Below, piece by piece: positions 38,926 through 51,400 of a stretch of 64,000 nucleotides of DNA. Each line of letters opens with the position of its first letter. Positions within the stretch are counted from its first letter, which is position 1. Source of the DNA: Arbacia lixula (lineage: Eukaryota > Echinodermata > Echinoidea > Arbacioida > Arbaciidae); assembly GCA_963669155.1 (NCBI GenBank), contig OZ022589.1, positions 17,428,922 through 17,492,921 of the forward strand, written 5' to 3'. A program made the translations under genes and the position numbers. The notes below the pieces were generated by a model. The model made no database searches. It was not told the origin of the DNA and saw nothing but the letters and a program-made list of their open reading frames with translations.

Positions 38926-39860
38926 ACTCCCCTTCATCCATCGACATTTAATCCTTTGAGTGCCAGACAAAGTTAACACTCTATGGGATTTGTGTGTATT
39001 ACTTGTCCATACATTCACATGTCGCACACAAAGACATGGTGGCCCATTTGCAAAAGTTTTGAAACTCGTCAGGAATCAGCAGCATACCCCAACAATAACG
39101 TGTCTGAAACTTCACAGCTTCAAGAATCTTTTCAGCAAAAGTGAAAAACTATCCTCTTTTAGCTAGATTTTAGTGAAAGGGCTTTCTGGGGTAATTTCAA
39201 TTTACAAAGAAATTGTAGGCACACACCCAGTACACCCATATCCTCGTTTATGTTTGAAACTTAGTGAGCATAGTCTACATTCATAAACGTATTGCCCCCG
39301 TCAGTGTGCGAATGTGGCAGGCAATAGTTGCATTGAACGCATACATTGCGGTTCGGGCATCGGTCTGTGTCTAGGCTACATGAACTGGGAGGAACCCGTC
39401 CAAAACCTCCTTGAAATCTAGGGAACGCTATATCTCCGCTTTAGGTCAGTTTCCTGTTATATTATTGGGAGGGACATCCTTATACAGTGTTTTCTTCAAT
39501 TTTCCATAGTTTTTACAATATTTTATTTCTTGAGCTAGTAAAAGGGCTACCCTGTCATTTAACTCTTTGGTTTCCACTGTCACATGGTTGCATGTTAGTG
39601 ACACTCATGAACCCAATCCAGCAGTATTTTGTCTTGTATAGAAAGATACATTCAAAGCCCAAGAGAGTACTGGTGTTAGTGCAACTATCACCATTCCTAT
39701 GTCTCACCACCTGTGGTGTTAGTGCAACTATCACCATTCCTATGTCCCACCACCTGTATTGTGGATTACCGGTATACAGTCTTCTCACATTGTAATTTGT
39801 CTGTGATTTGAAGTATGTATAACACTCCCTTCAATAAAGCGTGCATTATTCATAAAGTTA
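38926..39860 (+). other. EFTUD2 3' UTR
   Basis: Runs from the TAG at 38923-38925 to just past the AATAAA at 39833-39838. The part from about 39060 to 39480 resembles the interior of the TTAA MITE at 57083-57515 (shared blocks AGGAATCA, CAACAATAAC, CTGAAACTTCACAG), so the UTR seems to have absorbed an old copy. Two 44-bp tandem units (TGGTGTTAGTGCAACTATCA...) lie at about 39670-39758. Confidence 0.6.
39833..39838 (+). terminator. AATAAA polyadenylation signal for EFTUD2
   Basis: First good AATAAA after the stop codon (TTCAATAAAGCG), followed by T-rich and GT-containing DNA. Further AATAAA-type hexamers near 40056 and 40887 could serve alternative ends. Confidence 0.6.
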
Positions 39861-41178
39861 ATGAAATCAATTGAACTATCAAGTAAAAGAAAACAAAAGA
39901 CAGAGATAACAGTGTTTAAGTGAACAAGGGTATGGCATAATGAATAGTAGCAAGTACTGAATAATGCTTAAGTTCTTCTTTTATTTTTATTTGTGATAGA
40001 GAGTGTCTCCTACCATTTTAGGTCAGCAATAACTATATTTGACTGCAAGGAACCAAATAAACAAAAATGAGTAGGTACTGTACTAAATTTGACTCTCTGA
40101 GGTAGCTGAACGCCCTGTGCTGAATATGAACTGTTATAAAGTTGTACCTGTATGTAGTGTCCAAGCATTTGGGGTAGACCTCAGTGAGCAACAGTTTGGG
40201 ATTGCAATTTTTTTATGTCAAAGAGAAATACCACAAGAATCATGATGTGGAAGATTATTGGTGAATGCTGGGTATGAGATTTGGGTGGTTTGTCACTTCC
40301 TTGCTTCCTTTTGTCAAAGTAAGACAGAATACCTCAGCAACTAACAGGTAGAGGAAAGTAGCGGTTAAAAATCACAGGATCTGTATGTAATTATAATAGA
40401 ATTGTCCTGCCGTGACCATGAGTCCAATTTTTGTTTGATTGGAGGATCGCATAAAGGAATTATCTCTAAATGATATTATCTATGAAATCAGACAGTACTG
40501 GGACCTGTTTTGACAGCAGAACGTTGTGTAGTGCATTTCAGTCACAACATGCAAAATTTACAGTTATTTTTTCATGGTGACATTCCATTTGATCAACAAC
40601 CGGTGCAATGCTCTATGTTAGGTAGCTGTTTCTATTGCCATAAAACTTCTTAATTTAAAAATGTTATTTTCAGGACAGCAAAACAAATCTAACATAAAGT
40701 ATTGATAGTTTAGATACAGGTCACTTGACTTATTTTTGCAGATGTGAGTACATTGGTTAATCAACTTCATGGAAATCTCCATGCAGACGTATGTATGGAG
40801 GAAGGAACAACGTGCCTCCAGTATGTAAATAGTAATATGTTTGGTAATGCATTCAGTGTATTCCAGCAGAATCACATTTGTCTTGTAAATAAATCATTTT
40901 TGCATCTCTTTGAACTGTACTTCTTGTGATGTTTTGTTTGTGTTTGCCTCAGTGTGTAGAGTATAAGATTTGTGTTATTATTTCTTAGCTTGTTTGAGCA
41001 TTGTGATTCAATCGGCTCTATTGTTGATGCATACAATAGTAAAGTGATCTATTACTGAAAGATATCAATGTCTATATTGATCAACCCAACATTGGAAAAT
41101 TATGTATTTTATAATCAGGTGATTTGTGGTTTCTTGTTGCTGATTCTGTGGTGACGCATTTTTATCTCATTAGTTTTG

Positions 41179-41224
<46 letters not shown>

Positions 41225-41242
41225 ACAAATGTGTGTGTGTGG
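39861..41242. other. Region between EFTUD2 and the L1-like LINE
   Basis: AT-rich DNA with no supported gene; possible extended EFTUD2 3' UTR up to about 40900. It ends in a (TG)n tract at about 41183-41222 where the LINE begins. Confidence 0.45.
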
Positions 41243-44200
41243 GGTGGACAAATATCTAATAAGATTGTATTATGGGACTTTGCGAAAATGAAATTAAGAC
41301 AATTTATTATAAAATACTCTAGTGAGAAGGCAAAAATAAGAAAGAATAAGATTGAAAAACTAGAAGGTGAAATTAGAGATTTAGAACATCAGTTGTTGGG
41401 AAGGCCTGTGAAGACGATAAGTGATGAAATGGACAGGAAAAAAGAGGAATTAGAACAATTATATGATTTTGTGCGACAGGGGGTTAAAGTGCGATCCCGA
41501 GCACCATGGTCGGAAGAAGGGGAAACTAATGTGGAGTATTTTGAACAGCTTCTAAAAACTAATAAAAAAGAAGTGTAATTTGTGAAATTTATGATAATGA
41601 CATGAAAATGAAAAAAGATGAATCTGAAATATTAAAAGTAATAAGAAATTTCTATAAAAATCTTTATGATTCAAAAGAAAATGTGGATATTAGTAAGAGC
41701 GGATTTTTTAAAGATATACAGAAATTAAGTGAAGATAGCAAAATATATTGTGAAGGTAAAATATCAAATGCAGAATGCTATAATGCCTTAAAAGAATTAA
41801 AGGGGAACAAATCGCCTGGAAATGACGGATTTACGACAGAATTTTATACCACGTTTTGGCCAGTTTTGGGAGGTATGTTGGTTGATGCTTTGAACGCAGG
41901 TTTTGATAGAGGGTATTTATCTAGTTCACAAAGGCAAGGTGTAATAACACTTATTGCAAAGGAGGGTAAAGACAATCGCCATATTAAGAATTACAGACCA
42001 ATAACATTTTTAAATGTAGACTATAAAATTCTGTCTGAAGTATTAACTAAAAGAATTAAAGAAGTTCTGGGGGAAATCATACATTTTGATCAAGTGGGAT
42101 ATATTAACAACAGAAATATTGGGGAGGCAGTACGCCTTATAGACGACTTGTTTTTTCACTCCCTAAGCCATGACATAGGGTTTTTAGCTGCAATTGATTT
42201 TGAGAAAGCATTTGATTCGATTTCTCATCAGTTCCTTTTGCATGTCTTGAAAGCTTTTGGCTTTGGGAACACTTTCTGCTCATGGATTAAAACTATGTAT
42301 AATGACGTAAGTAGCTGCGTGATGAATGGCGGTCACTCAACTGGTTACTTTGATATCAAAAGGGGGGGTAAGGCAAGGAGATCCACTCTCGCCATATTTA
42401 CTTGTATTGGCCATAGAAATACTTACATTGTGCATCCGAAATGATAAGAATATTAGAGGGATTAAATTGGGTCAGAATGAAATCAAGCAAGTGTTATATG
42501 CAGATGACATAACACTCTTTTTACAAGACAAGGAATCTATCAAAAGGGTACAACAGACTTTTGAAGCTTTTGAAAAGATTAGTGGTTTAAAAGTTAATAA
42601 GGAAAAAACAAATCTTGTGTGCTTAGGTAAAGAATCTGAAATACCTGGGGAGCAATTGTTTGGGAATTGGATAGAAGAAGTGAAAATATTAGGGATACAT
42701 TTTACACGAAATCTAAAACGGAAAGAGGATTTAAATTACAAAGAGATATTAAGCAAAATAAAACGACTGGTAGGATGGTGGAAGCAAAGGGATCTTACAA
42801 TAATGGGTAAGATTCAACTGTTGAAGACTTATGTTTTGTCCAAATTCAATTATGTCTCTTCTCTCATTACTGTTCCAAAACTCATTCTGGAAGAAGTAGA
42901 ACGTATTTCCTTTGATTTCATTTGGGGTGGAAAGGACAGAATAAAAAGGAAAATTTTATATCAGGATTACGGGTTTGGGGGTGTAAGAATGACAAATTAT
43001 GAAACATTTATAAAAACTCAAAGGGTTATGTGGCTTAAACGGCTAATATATGGAGATAACTTGTCAGGATGGAAGATTTGTTTTGAATATTTCTGCAGGT
43101 CAATAGGGGGAAGGTTCATATTTCTATGTGATTACGATATGAATAAACTGAACTTGAATAACCTGCCACCTTTCTATAGAGAAATTCTAAAGGTCTGGCA
43201 AGAATTGGATAAATGTAGATACTTTGAAGAAAATAAACATAATCCCATTCTTTTCAATAATAGACACATTTGCATAAGAAACAAAATGATATTTGATGAG
43301 GATCTATGGAAGAAAGGGGTTATTCAAATAGATGATTTAACTAATGGAAAAGAAATCAAACCATGTTCTCATTTTTTTAATTTAGGAATTGAAAGCAAAG
43401 GATTATTTAACATTCTTGATTTGTTTAAAGCCATTCCTGATGATTGGAAAACAGGAGAACATATGCAAGTTGATATTCATAATTTTGGCATAAGATTAAA
43501 CATAGAGGGACAAATAGGTCAATTATCTAACTTAAAATCTAGAAAATTGTACAATTACTTCATTAAAACATTTCAGGAAGAATATAATTTACAAGTGCGA
43601 GATGGATATAATAAATATAACTATAATAAGGAAGAAATTAAGGATATATTTTTAAGACCGAGAAGGGCAGTCATTTGTTGTAAGCATATATAGAGAATTT
43701 CAATTTAAATTATTACATGGGGCCCTATATACTAAAGATCACCTCTTTAGATTTGGATTTGTAACTGATAAATTGTGTTCCTTTTGTAAAAAGGAGGATG
43801 AGACATATTCACACCTTTTTCTGTTTTGTGCACACGTTCAAAGAATTTGGCAAGAAATTACAAATAGATTGAATTTAAAGGAATTAGACATCAATAACTG
43901 GAAATTAATTTTTATGGGGATCCAAGGAAATTCTCAAAGAATCAAAATGTGCAATTCCATTATCCTTATCATAAAATACATCATATATTTTTCGAGAACA
44001 AAAGGAATGCTTCCTTCCATGAACAAAATCTTAAAGATGATTTCGGACTATAAAGATAGGGAAGAGAAGTTAGCTATCAAAAGTTGTAAATTAGGGTTAC
44101 ACTTACAGAAATAGGAAGAATTGAACATTTAGAGGACTTATAGCATTTGTATTTTCTTATTTGTTCTGGGTGGTTACCCTTCTAAATATCCATAATGCTC

Positions 44201-44544
44201 GCCTGACAGCATCAGTTCCATTTCCGTATTTCTTGAGCGCGTGAGGGAATGGGGGCAGTTACACCGGACACGGGGGGGAGGGGGGGGGGGGGGTGGACTT
44301 GTTTGTTTTTTGTGTGGGGGTGGATATGTTCGGGGGGGGGTATCAGAAAAGATTTCATTCTTATGGAATTGTTTTAATATCATTTATACATATAATGATT
44401 ATTATTTTAGAGGAATATGATTTATGTTTATCGAATCAATAGAAATATTACTTTTATGTATTTGTTATTGTATGTTATAAAGTGAAATTGTTTATTTTAT
44501 CATGGAATGAAATCAAATAAAGAATATGGAAAAACAAAAAAAAA
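41243..44544 (+). mobile_element. L1/Tx1-type LINE, 5'-truncated and frameshifted, with poly(A) tail
   Basis: The first open part (to 41575) matches the endonuclease-RT linker of L1-like elements, with RKNKIEKLEGEIRDLE and SRAPWSEEGE. The endonuclease is missing. The reverse transcriptase follows (41602-43693): KSPGNDGFTTEFY, NYRPITFLNVDYKI, AAIDFEKAFDSI, GGVRQGDPLSPYLL and the catalytic LYADD at about 42500. A +1 shift at the G run near 42360 and another break between 43693 and 43773 interrupt it. The last part (43773-44114) has a CSFCKKEDETYSHLF zinc-knuckle-like end. The 3' UTR ends AATAAAGAATATGGAAAAAC plus poly(A). (GT)n flanks both ends. Confidence 0.93.
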
Positions 44545-44820
44545 GTGTGTGTGAATTTAGGTTTGGATACATTTCGTGTCTGGGAGCCACATTGTTCATC
44601 ACAATTCAAAAGAGTTCAAATTCTTCGCCTGAGCCAATTTTTTGTAAGTTCCATGTTTGCTTTGAATACAGGTGCATGCCACCATGTTTTCTGTGTTTGC
44701 CTACGTGGTACATGTATTTTAGAAGCTAAATATAGATTGGTGCAATCTACTGCATTACAAAATATTTTGAAACCAACAGTCACAAACATCCACCAAACCT
44801 TTTTCCATTTTTTGTTTATT

Positions 44821-45195
44821 AATAAGCAACAAACGATCATGTGTAAATGATATATCAACCTTTCACATATGATTAAAATAAAGAAATAGCATATACTTGT
44901 ACATTGTAGTTTGTTGAGTTTATAGGATCAAGAATTGATACTTTTTTTTAATAAGTAACAAACGATCATGTGTTAATGATATATCAAGCTTTCACACATA
45001 ATTAAAATATAGAAATAGCATATACTTGTACATTGTAGGTTATTGAGTTTATAGGATCAAGAATTGATATTTTTTTTAATAAGTAACAAACATGTGTAAA
45101 TGACGCATCAACCTTTCACATATAATTAAAATATAGAAATAGCATATACTTGTACATTGTAGTTTGTTGACTTTGTAGGATCAAGAATAGATATG
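44821..45195. repeat. Three tandem units of about 129 bp
   Basis: Units start AATAAG(C/T)AACAAAC at 44821, 44950 and 45079 and share ATAGCATATACTTGTACATT and TATAGGATCAAGAATTGATA. No coding. Confidence 0.9.
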
Positions 45196-45292
45196 AATGG
45201 GGTAGGGGACGAAAGTTTTCCCTGGCCTGAGAAAAAGTACAAAAGCTGCTTTCAGAATTGCCGCAAAGTTATGTCAAGGAGCATGGCAAAAA

Positions 45293-45365
45293 GGCACTGC
45301 CCGGATTTGAACCGGGGATCTCCTGTTTACTAGACAGGCGCTTTAACCAACTAAGCCACAGCGCC
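45293..45365 (-). tRNA. tRNA-Thr (anticodon AGT), copy 1
   Basis: 73 nt with a full cloverleaf. Acceptor GGCGCTG pairs with CAGTGCC (one G-U), D stem GCTT/AAGC, anticodon stem CCTGT/ACAGG with loop CTAGTAA (anticodon AGT), T stem CCCGG/CCGGG with TTCAAAT. The A and B boxes are intact. A run of five T on the minus strand (45288-45292) follows directly as the polymerase III terminator. There is no intron. Confidence 0.95.
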
Positions 45366-45474
45366 CGATGATAGTCCCGAGTAAACATACAACCAGAGTT
45401 CGTTTGACAGAATGAATACTTGGTTGTCTACTTTAAAGGGATTATACTATTTTTGTTATGTGTGCAAATGTATG

Positions 45475-45612
45475 CACGTCAGGCGCGTAGGCAGGATTTT
45501 TCAAAGGGGGGGGGGGGGGGGGGGGTTCTTGCTGGATTTTTTTTTTGATCTCCCGTCCAGTCTCGAAAAAGTGATGAGCGGGGGTAGGGATGATTTTTTT
45601 TTTTAATCCCGC
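45475..45612. repeat. Dispersed repeat fragment with G run (GCGTAGGCAGGATTTTTC...)
   Basis: CAGGCGCGTAGGCAGGATTT, then about 20 G, then T-rich DNA and ATCCCGCTCATTTCC. Similar G-run surroundings occur at 9394 and 44270. Low-complexity element of unknown class. Confidence 0.5.
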
Positions 45613-47107
45613 TCATTTCCACCTGGATTTTACAAATGAGGTCATGCATATTCCTCTACATGCATATATTTCAACTTCCGCTGATGAACTCTTCATTTTG
45701 TCACGAAGTGCTTAATTGTTATGTAATTAACGAGGACAAGTGGATAAGACATTCGATACTTTTCTAGATGAAATTACTTTAGTTTGGGCGCGGCTGGGTA
45801 CGTTTTTCATGTCACTCATGTCACTTGTTTGAAAAGAAAATATATTTTAGTAACGTTTTCACCAACTTTTATATGGAATATGATGCGGAAAAGTGTGAAA
45901 TGGAGACTTTTCTACTGCAATTTGATATCACGTTTGCAGCCGTTTTACCATATTGTAACAATATTCTTCGATTCAATGAATTGGACGTATTACATGGCAC
46001 AACTGCGCAAGGATCTGGGGTGAGAATTTTAATTCCCCAATGTCTTAATAAAATAGGCGACTTCGAACATGGGATCAAAGAGAAAATCTTTGTAAGGCAT
46101 TCTTTTGTGAGAGAAGAAGAGCACAATGAGTCTGCATGACTTAAAAGCCTGATGGTACTCCATGTAGTCATCCTTAAGACACGAGAGCATTCTTGCACAA
46201 AATGACTTGTGTTTCCCAGATCCCCAGAACATAATTAACGACTGTATTTCTAGCCTAAATTTCTATTATTATTCCCAAAACGGATCATCAAATTTATGTC
46301 ACGATTGTGTAATCTGCTTATACAAATCAGTTTTTTCGCGGTTAATCAAATAACCATTACGTTCTTTCTGTTTCTTGACAGCTTATCACAAAAAAATGCA
46401 ACTGTTTTCATTATATTTCACTTGGGGGTTTTCTTTACAGTTTGATAAAATGTACTTGTGGAGGTAAACTGTATGCGTTTATAAAAAAAAAAAAGGAGGG
46501 GAATCATATTTTCGTAGCATAACTGAACCACCCATTATGATTTTCTTGGTACTTTTTCATGTATTCTAAGACGTGCAGTTACAAAACTGCTTCGCAAGGG
46601 AACACATAATAACAAGACATATTATAAACAAAATCATGCAACAAAAACAATATAAACATACATCAGCGGAAAGTTATATACAAAACATAAACAAAAGATG
46701 CAACTGGTTTTTAAATTTTTTCTAAAGATTTTTGAGAAATTGAAAGTTTTGTTGGAATACTATAGGCTTTGTATGCAGCTATTTACAAACTTAAGCCTGG
46801 TAGCATGTACTGTACGTGTATAGGGCCTACTGTGTGGCTTGTTGTGATCGAGGAGGAAGGGGAAGAAAGAAGTTAATATATTTCTTAGCTTTAGTTTTCC
46901 GTATTTGAATCGAAATGTTTGAGAAAGCTGAGTGAGATAGCAGAAATTGTGTTGATTGGAAAGATAAAAAAAAACAAAAAAATGGAGATTGACAGCGCAC
47001 ATTACGTTGTATGACACACGAAGCCTACGAGAGAGTTTTGGGGGTTTGAGGTCTGACATTCAGAAATATGGACATACATAATTAAATTATAGGAAAAGAC
47101 AGCAAAA
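45613..47107. other. Spacer between tRNA-Thr copies 1 and 2
   Basis: No gene is supported. AT-rich DNA with a few short frames lacking domains. Confidence 0.45.
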
Positions 47108-47180
47108 GGCACTGCCCGGATTTGAACCGGGGATCTCCTGTTTACTAGACAGGCGCTTTAACCAACTAAGCCACAGCGCC
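47108..47180 (-). tRNA. tRNA-Thr (anticodon AGT), copy 2
   Basis: Identical in all 73 positions to the copies at 45293 and 47797. TTTT terminator at 47104-47107 on the minus strand. Confidence 0.95.
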
Positions 47181-47796
47181 AGATGATGGCTGAAAGTAAA
47201 CAAGCAAAACCAGTTCTTACATTACGCATGATTGAAGAGTGTGGTTGGTATTTTTAATAGGCTAAAAGGGGGATTTGAGTGAAAATTCATGTCCTTGTAG
47301 AGTTGAAATGCTGTCAATACATGTGATAGTATTTCCCTGTTATTTCCTGACAATTTAGTTTCTATATTTTTTTCAAGATCACTTTATTAGACATTTAGAG
47401 ACAATAAAGGAAAATAAACATACAAAGCATGCAGGGCGATAAATATACATATACAGAGGAAAACATCATCGATTCAATATACAGGGATTACAATACAGAA
47501 AACAAATAGTTATTTGCCTTACGTTAAAAAGAAAAGGTGGGATGTTATTTGGTGTTTAGTGTTTGTGATATCAAAACTGAAAAGTGTGAGATAAAATGGA
47601 AATGGCAGTAAAACGTTAAGATGTTGATGGAAGAGTTAGTAACAAAAAATAAGATTTAATGAAAAGAAAGGCAGCGCAAATGGTGGATGAATGGAACTCC
47701 AAGTGACAATCTAACATAAGTGCAATTGGAATGACACGTACGCGACATCTAGCAATAGCGCTAGATAGAATGAAATTATGGACAAATTCAGCAAAA
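47181..47796. other. Spacer between tRNA-Thr copies 2 and 3
   Basis: AT-rich DNA without a supported gene; flanking sequence is not obviously duplicated along with the tRNA genes beyond the few A residues at the 3' side. Confidence 0.45.
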
Positions 47797-47869
47797 GGCA
47801 CTGCCCGGATTTGAACCGGGGATCTCCTGTTTACTAGACAGGCGCTTTAACCAACTAAGCCACAGCGCC
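47797..47869 (-). tRNA. tRNA-Thr (anticodon AGT), copy 3
   Basis: Identical 73-nt sequence with TTTT terminator at 47793-47796 on the minus strand. Third member of a minus-strand cluster over 2.6 kb. Confidence 0.95.
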
Positions 47870-48326
47870 CCACGATGTGGCAGGGTACAACTAGTGATTA
47901 TATCTAGCCAAATACTATACTGTCCGGAAACGTCTATTATGTCGTAGGGTATTTAATCATACTCCACTAGCATTTGTCCATAAGCATGTCATATAACTTT
48001 CATGATATATTCAGGGTTGAACATATTTTATGCTAAGAACAAAATTCCTATACTTGTCTTTTACAAAAACAAACCTTTATGCACAAATAAATAATTACTT
48101 ATCGTAATTCACACATCCTTAAAAATTACATCGACCGTATTTTCTACGATGCCATAGTGATTGGCTGTGGAGGTTATTTTATCGATAACCTTCGTCTTCT
48201 TGGCTATCGAATACGTTCAAGATAGACATTGCAAATAAAAACGATATTGCAGAATGTGCAATAATATCCCTACACATGATACCGATACAAGAACTACATC
48301 TACCTTTCCTCAGACGTGATGTCAGT

Positions 48327-48339
48327 GTTGCTCAGCGAC
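48327..48339 (+). promoter_or_regulatory. X-box-like RFX site upstream of the CATIP-like gene
   Basis: GTTGCT-C-AGCGAC matches the RFX consensus GTNRCC-N(0-3)-RGYAAC with one mismatch in each half. It lies 157 bases upstream of the ATG at 48496. RFX factors drive ciliary genes, which would fit the assignment of this gene. A reversed CCAAT box (GATTGGCTG) lies near 48158. Confidence 0.3.
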
Positions 48340-48495
48340 TTTCTGGAAATTTCAGGGTTCGAATAAATGGTGACATTCACGAATTTCCGTCCGATTTGGT
48401 AATCTCAGATATTAAATTCAGACGCTCAAGTTCAGTATATTGGGACAAGCTGAAATACGTGTACATTAGGTTCTAACGGAAACAAAAACTAAGTT

Positions 48496-51400
48496 ATGGA
48501 TGTGCTCGGTGCGCTGGATGGGCCAGCGGTACTTCAACAAGTTCCGCCGCCAGAGGAAGAGGCGAGTGGGTAAGTCAATATACCGCTGCAATCATGGCAA
48601 AAGCGGGCTGCAGTTTTGTACGTCGTAGACGTAGACATAGTTGTGGATTCATTTTCACGGTTTTGTTGGCATCGAGCCTGGTCACATCAGTCTCCGAGGA
48701 ACGTAGACAGTCTCTGGTAGGCCGTTTTACTAGCGTAGTTTACTTCTTTAATTTAGAAATAAAGTTTGAATGTGGGCAATAGACTTTTATGTCAAATTTT
48801 AAAAGAGAATCAACAAACATGACAAAGACAACAGTCATGACAGTTAAATTAGGAATGTCCCAAATTTTGATAAGTAGACTACTAGTCCTGTCTACGAAGA
48901 CCCCCACTTGACAGACGGTTGGGGAAAATACTACTGCAAGTCAACAGGAAGTGATTTTCCATATTTTGATTCATTTTGTCATTTTTGATGGTTTCATTGA
49001 TTGATGAATAATAGAGTAGAGCGCCCATGATTCGACCGCTTTAGCATTTGCGCGGTAATATTTTTTGTAATACTTACTTGTAAAAATGATACCTTGGTGG
49101 AAACATGATACATATACCTACCTATTACCTGTTAAAAGCAGGAGTTTGAAAAAGCAGGAGTTTTTAAAAGAAACTCCTATCGGCGGCCGCCATTTTGCTG
49201 CCCATGAATCGACCGCCCTCTTCCATGAATCGACCGCGCGCGTGCCAAGAATCGACCGCGCGCGTTTATCACACTGTTATCGTTTGCTTTATGTTTGTTT
49301 CCGTCGCTAACCTAATGAAACACGTTGTATAATTTGAAAAGTTTATATGATTGATGTTGGTGTGTGCATGTGAATGTTTTTCATGAGTATGGTTTAAAAA
49401 TTATAGTCGGATAATTTAGGGCAACAAAGCAATAAACAATTCACGACATTGCACATTTTTGTCTGTTTATAATGCATGTATCATGTGTTTTATGGAGCTT
49501 GAAAAATTGTGATGGATCATGTTTGCTGTTTGTGAATGTTTCATCCAAACCCAAACAAGTTAACCCTACCAAAATCAAACATAAATATAGTTGGGTTTAT
49601 ATTTTTTTCTTCTTCTAAATAAGGTAATTTAGAATAACCAAAACACGGAACAAAAACTCCACTTTTTTCCCCACATCACTTCATCATTCATCAATGAGAG
49701 ACTCATTACAAACATAAACACATTCAAAACACGGAACAAAAACTCCACTTTTTCCCCACATCACTTCATCATTCATCAATGAGAGACTCATTACAAACAT
49801 AAACACATTCAAAACACGGAACAAAAACTCCACATTTTCCCCACATCACTTCATCATTCAACAATGAGAGACTCATTACAAACATAATTTTCAACATAAA
49901 AGAAAAAAGGGCAATTGATCTCGTGAGTTCAGTTTTTTAATGTTTGTCTTCTCTTTGCTTAACTTTGTAAGCACACTGTAATAGGTTTACCTTTATGAGG
50001 GAAAAAAAGACAATGATAAAATAGTACTTGGGTAATCGTTCACACACTTTGTATTGATGTGAATAAAATTGAATACATGTATCAGCCAGAATACTTTTGG
50101 CAAGACAAGCATCTAAAGAAAAAAAAAAAACGTCCTGTTTCTTTGTAAATGTAAGTACGTCATTGAAAAATAAAATGGCATATATCGTAAATAAGAAATC
50201 CTGTGCGATTTAAGTACGGAAAATAAATATATAGATTCCAGTGATCATGACGATGAATATTGAAAAGCACACAAACAAATCCTGAGTAAAAGTGCTATGG
50301 TCATATCATTTCAGAAAGGTACAAAACAACAAAATGTATTGCATAATAACATAACATAACAAATAAGGAAATATCAATTTGTATTGCAACATAATGCACA
50401 TTAATAATATCATTTGAATATACTTCAAATTAGAAAAACAAAGAATAACATATTATGGCAAGAAATATGAACGAAATATATTGCACCAGAACATAATATA
50501 TTTCCCTTTTCAAATGAAGGAGAGTGAGGAAGTAAACAAGAGAATGAAATTAACAAAATGTACATTTGAAGTCTGCCTCCTCGATCTCCTCATCTGACAT
50601 GCCGTCCAACTCAGTGCAGACGATGTGGAACCATCTGCGGCAGTAATTACATCCCACCCACTCCTCCGGGTCATCTGCGTACCCCCCTTCACATTCTGAA
50701 CATTTATTTTGATCAACCTTAACCTTCTTTGCTCGCTCTTCTGCCTTTGCCTTTTTCTTTTCTTCTCTTTCTTCTTTCCTCTTCTTCTTCTTCTCTTCCT
50801 CCTCCTCCTTCTGCCTCAGCTTCTCCCTACGAATTCTGATAAATTCGTCACTGCTGATGCACTTTGGGAGTGCCTCCACCCTCTTCTTCCTCTTTGAATC
50901 CTTCTTCAAGGCTTGAGGAAGGGTGAGATCCAACGCCGGACTTACGTAGTCCTCATGGGGAGGACCTTCACCTGCCCGAGATGTTGAGGGGCCTGCCACC
51001 AGTGCAGTGGGTGCATTTGGTTGGGCATGTTGGGGTAGCTCACGAACTGTTGGCGTGGCCATGGCGCCATCTCCTGCCAAATCTGTCGACATGGCCCCGG
51101 TGGCATCTCCTGCCCCTGTAACGAAAAGTTCAGCGGGCCCTAGTTTTTCCGTGTTGTACGCCTTTGTAAAAGGGTACAAACCCGCTGCCCGAAACCCACT
51201 CTTTGGCAAACTGGGCTTCGAGGAGACTTGTTCCCACGCGGGACGGAATGCTCTGGCGAAGGTGAGCTTTCTTACAACCTCTCCTGGGTGGGCCACCATG
51301 TATTCGCGCTCCGCCTTTGACCAAGCCACCTTCAAAGGCCGGAAGATCGTAAGGTCACAGGGTTGCAAGATGTGACTCGCATGGGCGGGGAGGCAATAGA

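Noticed and set aside
48276-48476. 66-codon frame just before the CATIP-like start
   Set aside because: Overlaps the putative promoter, ends before the ATG in another frame and shows no domain. At most an upstream reading frame.
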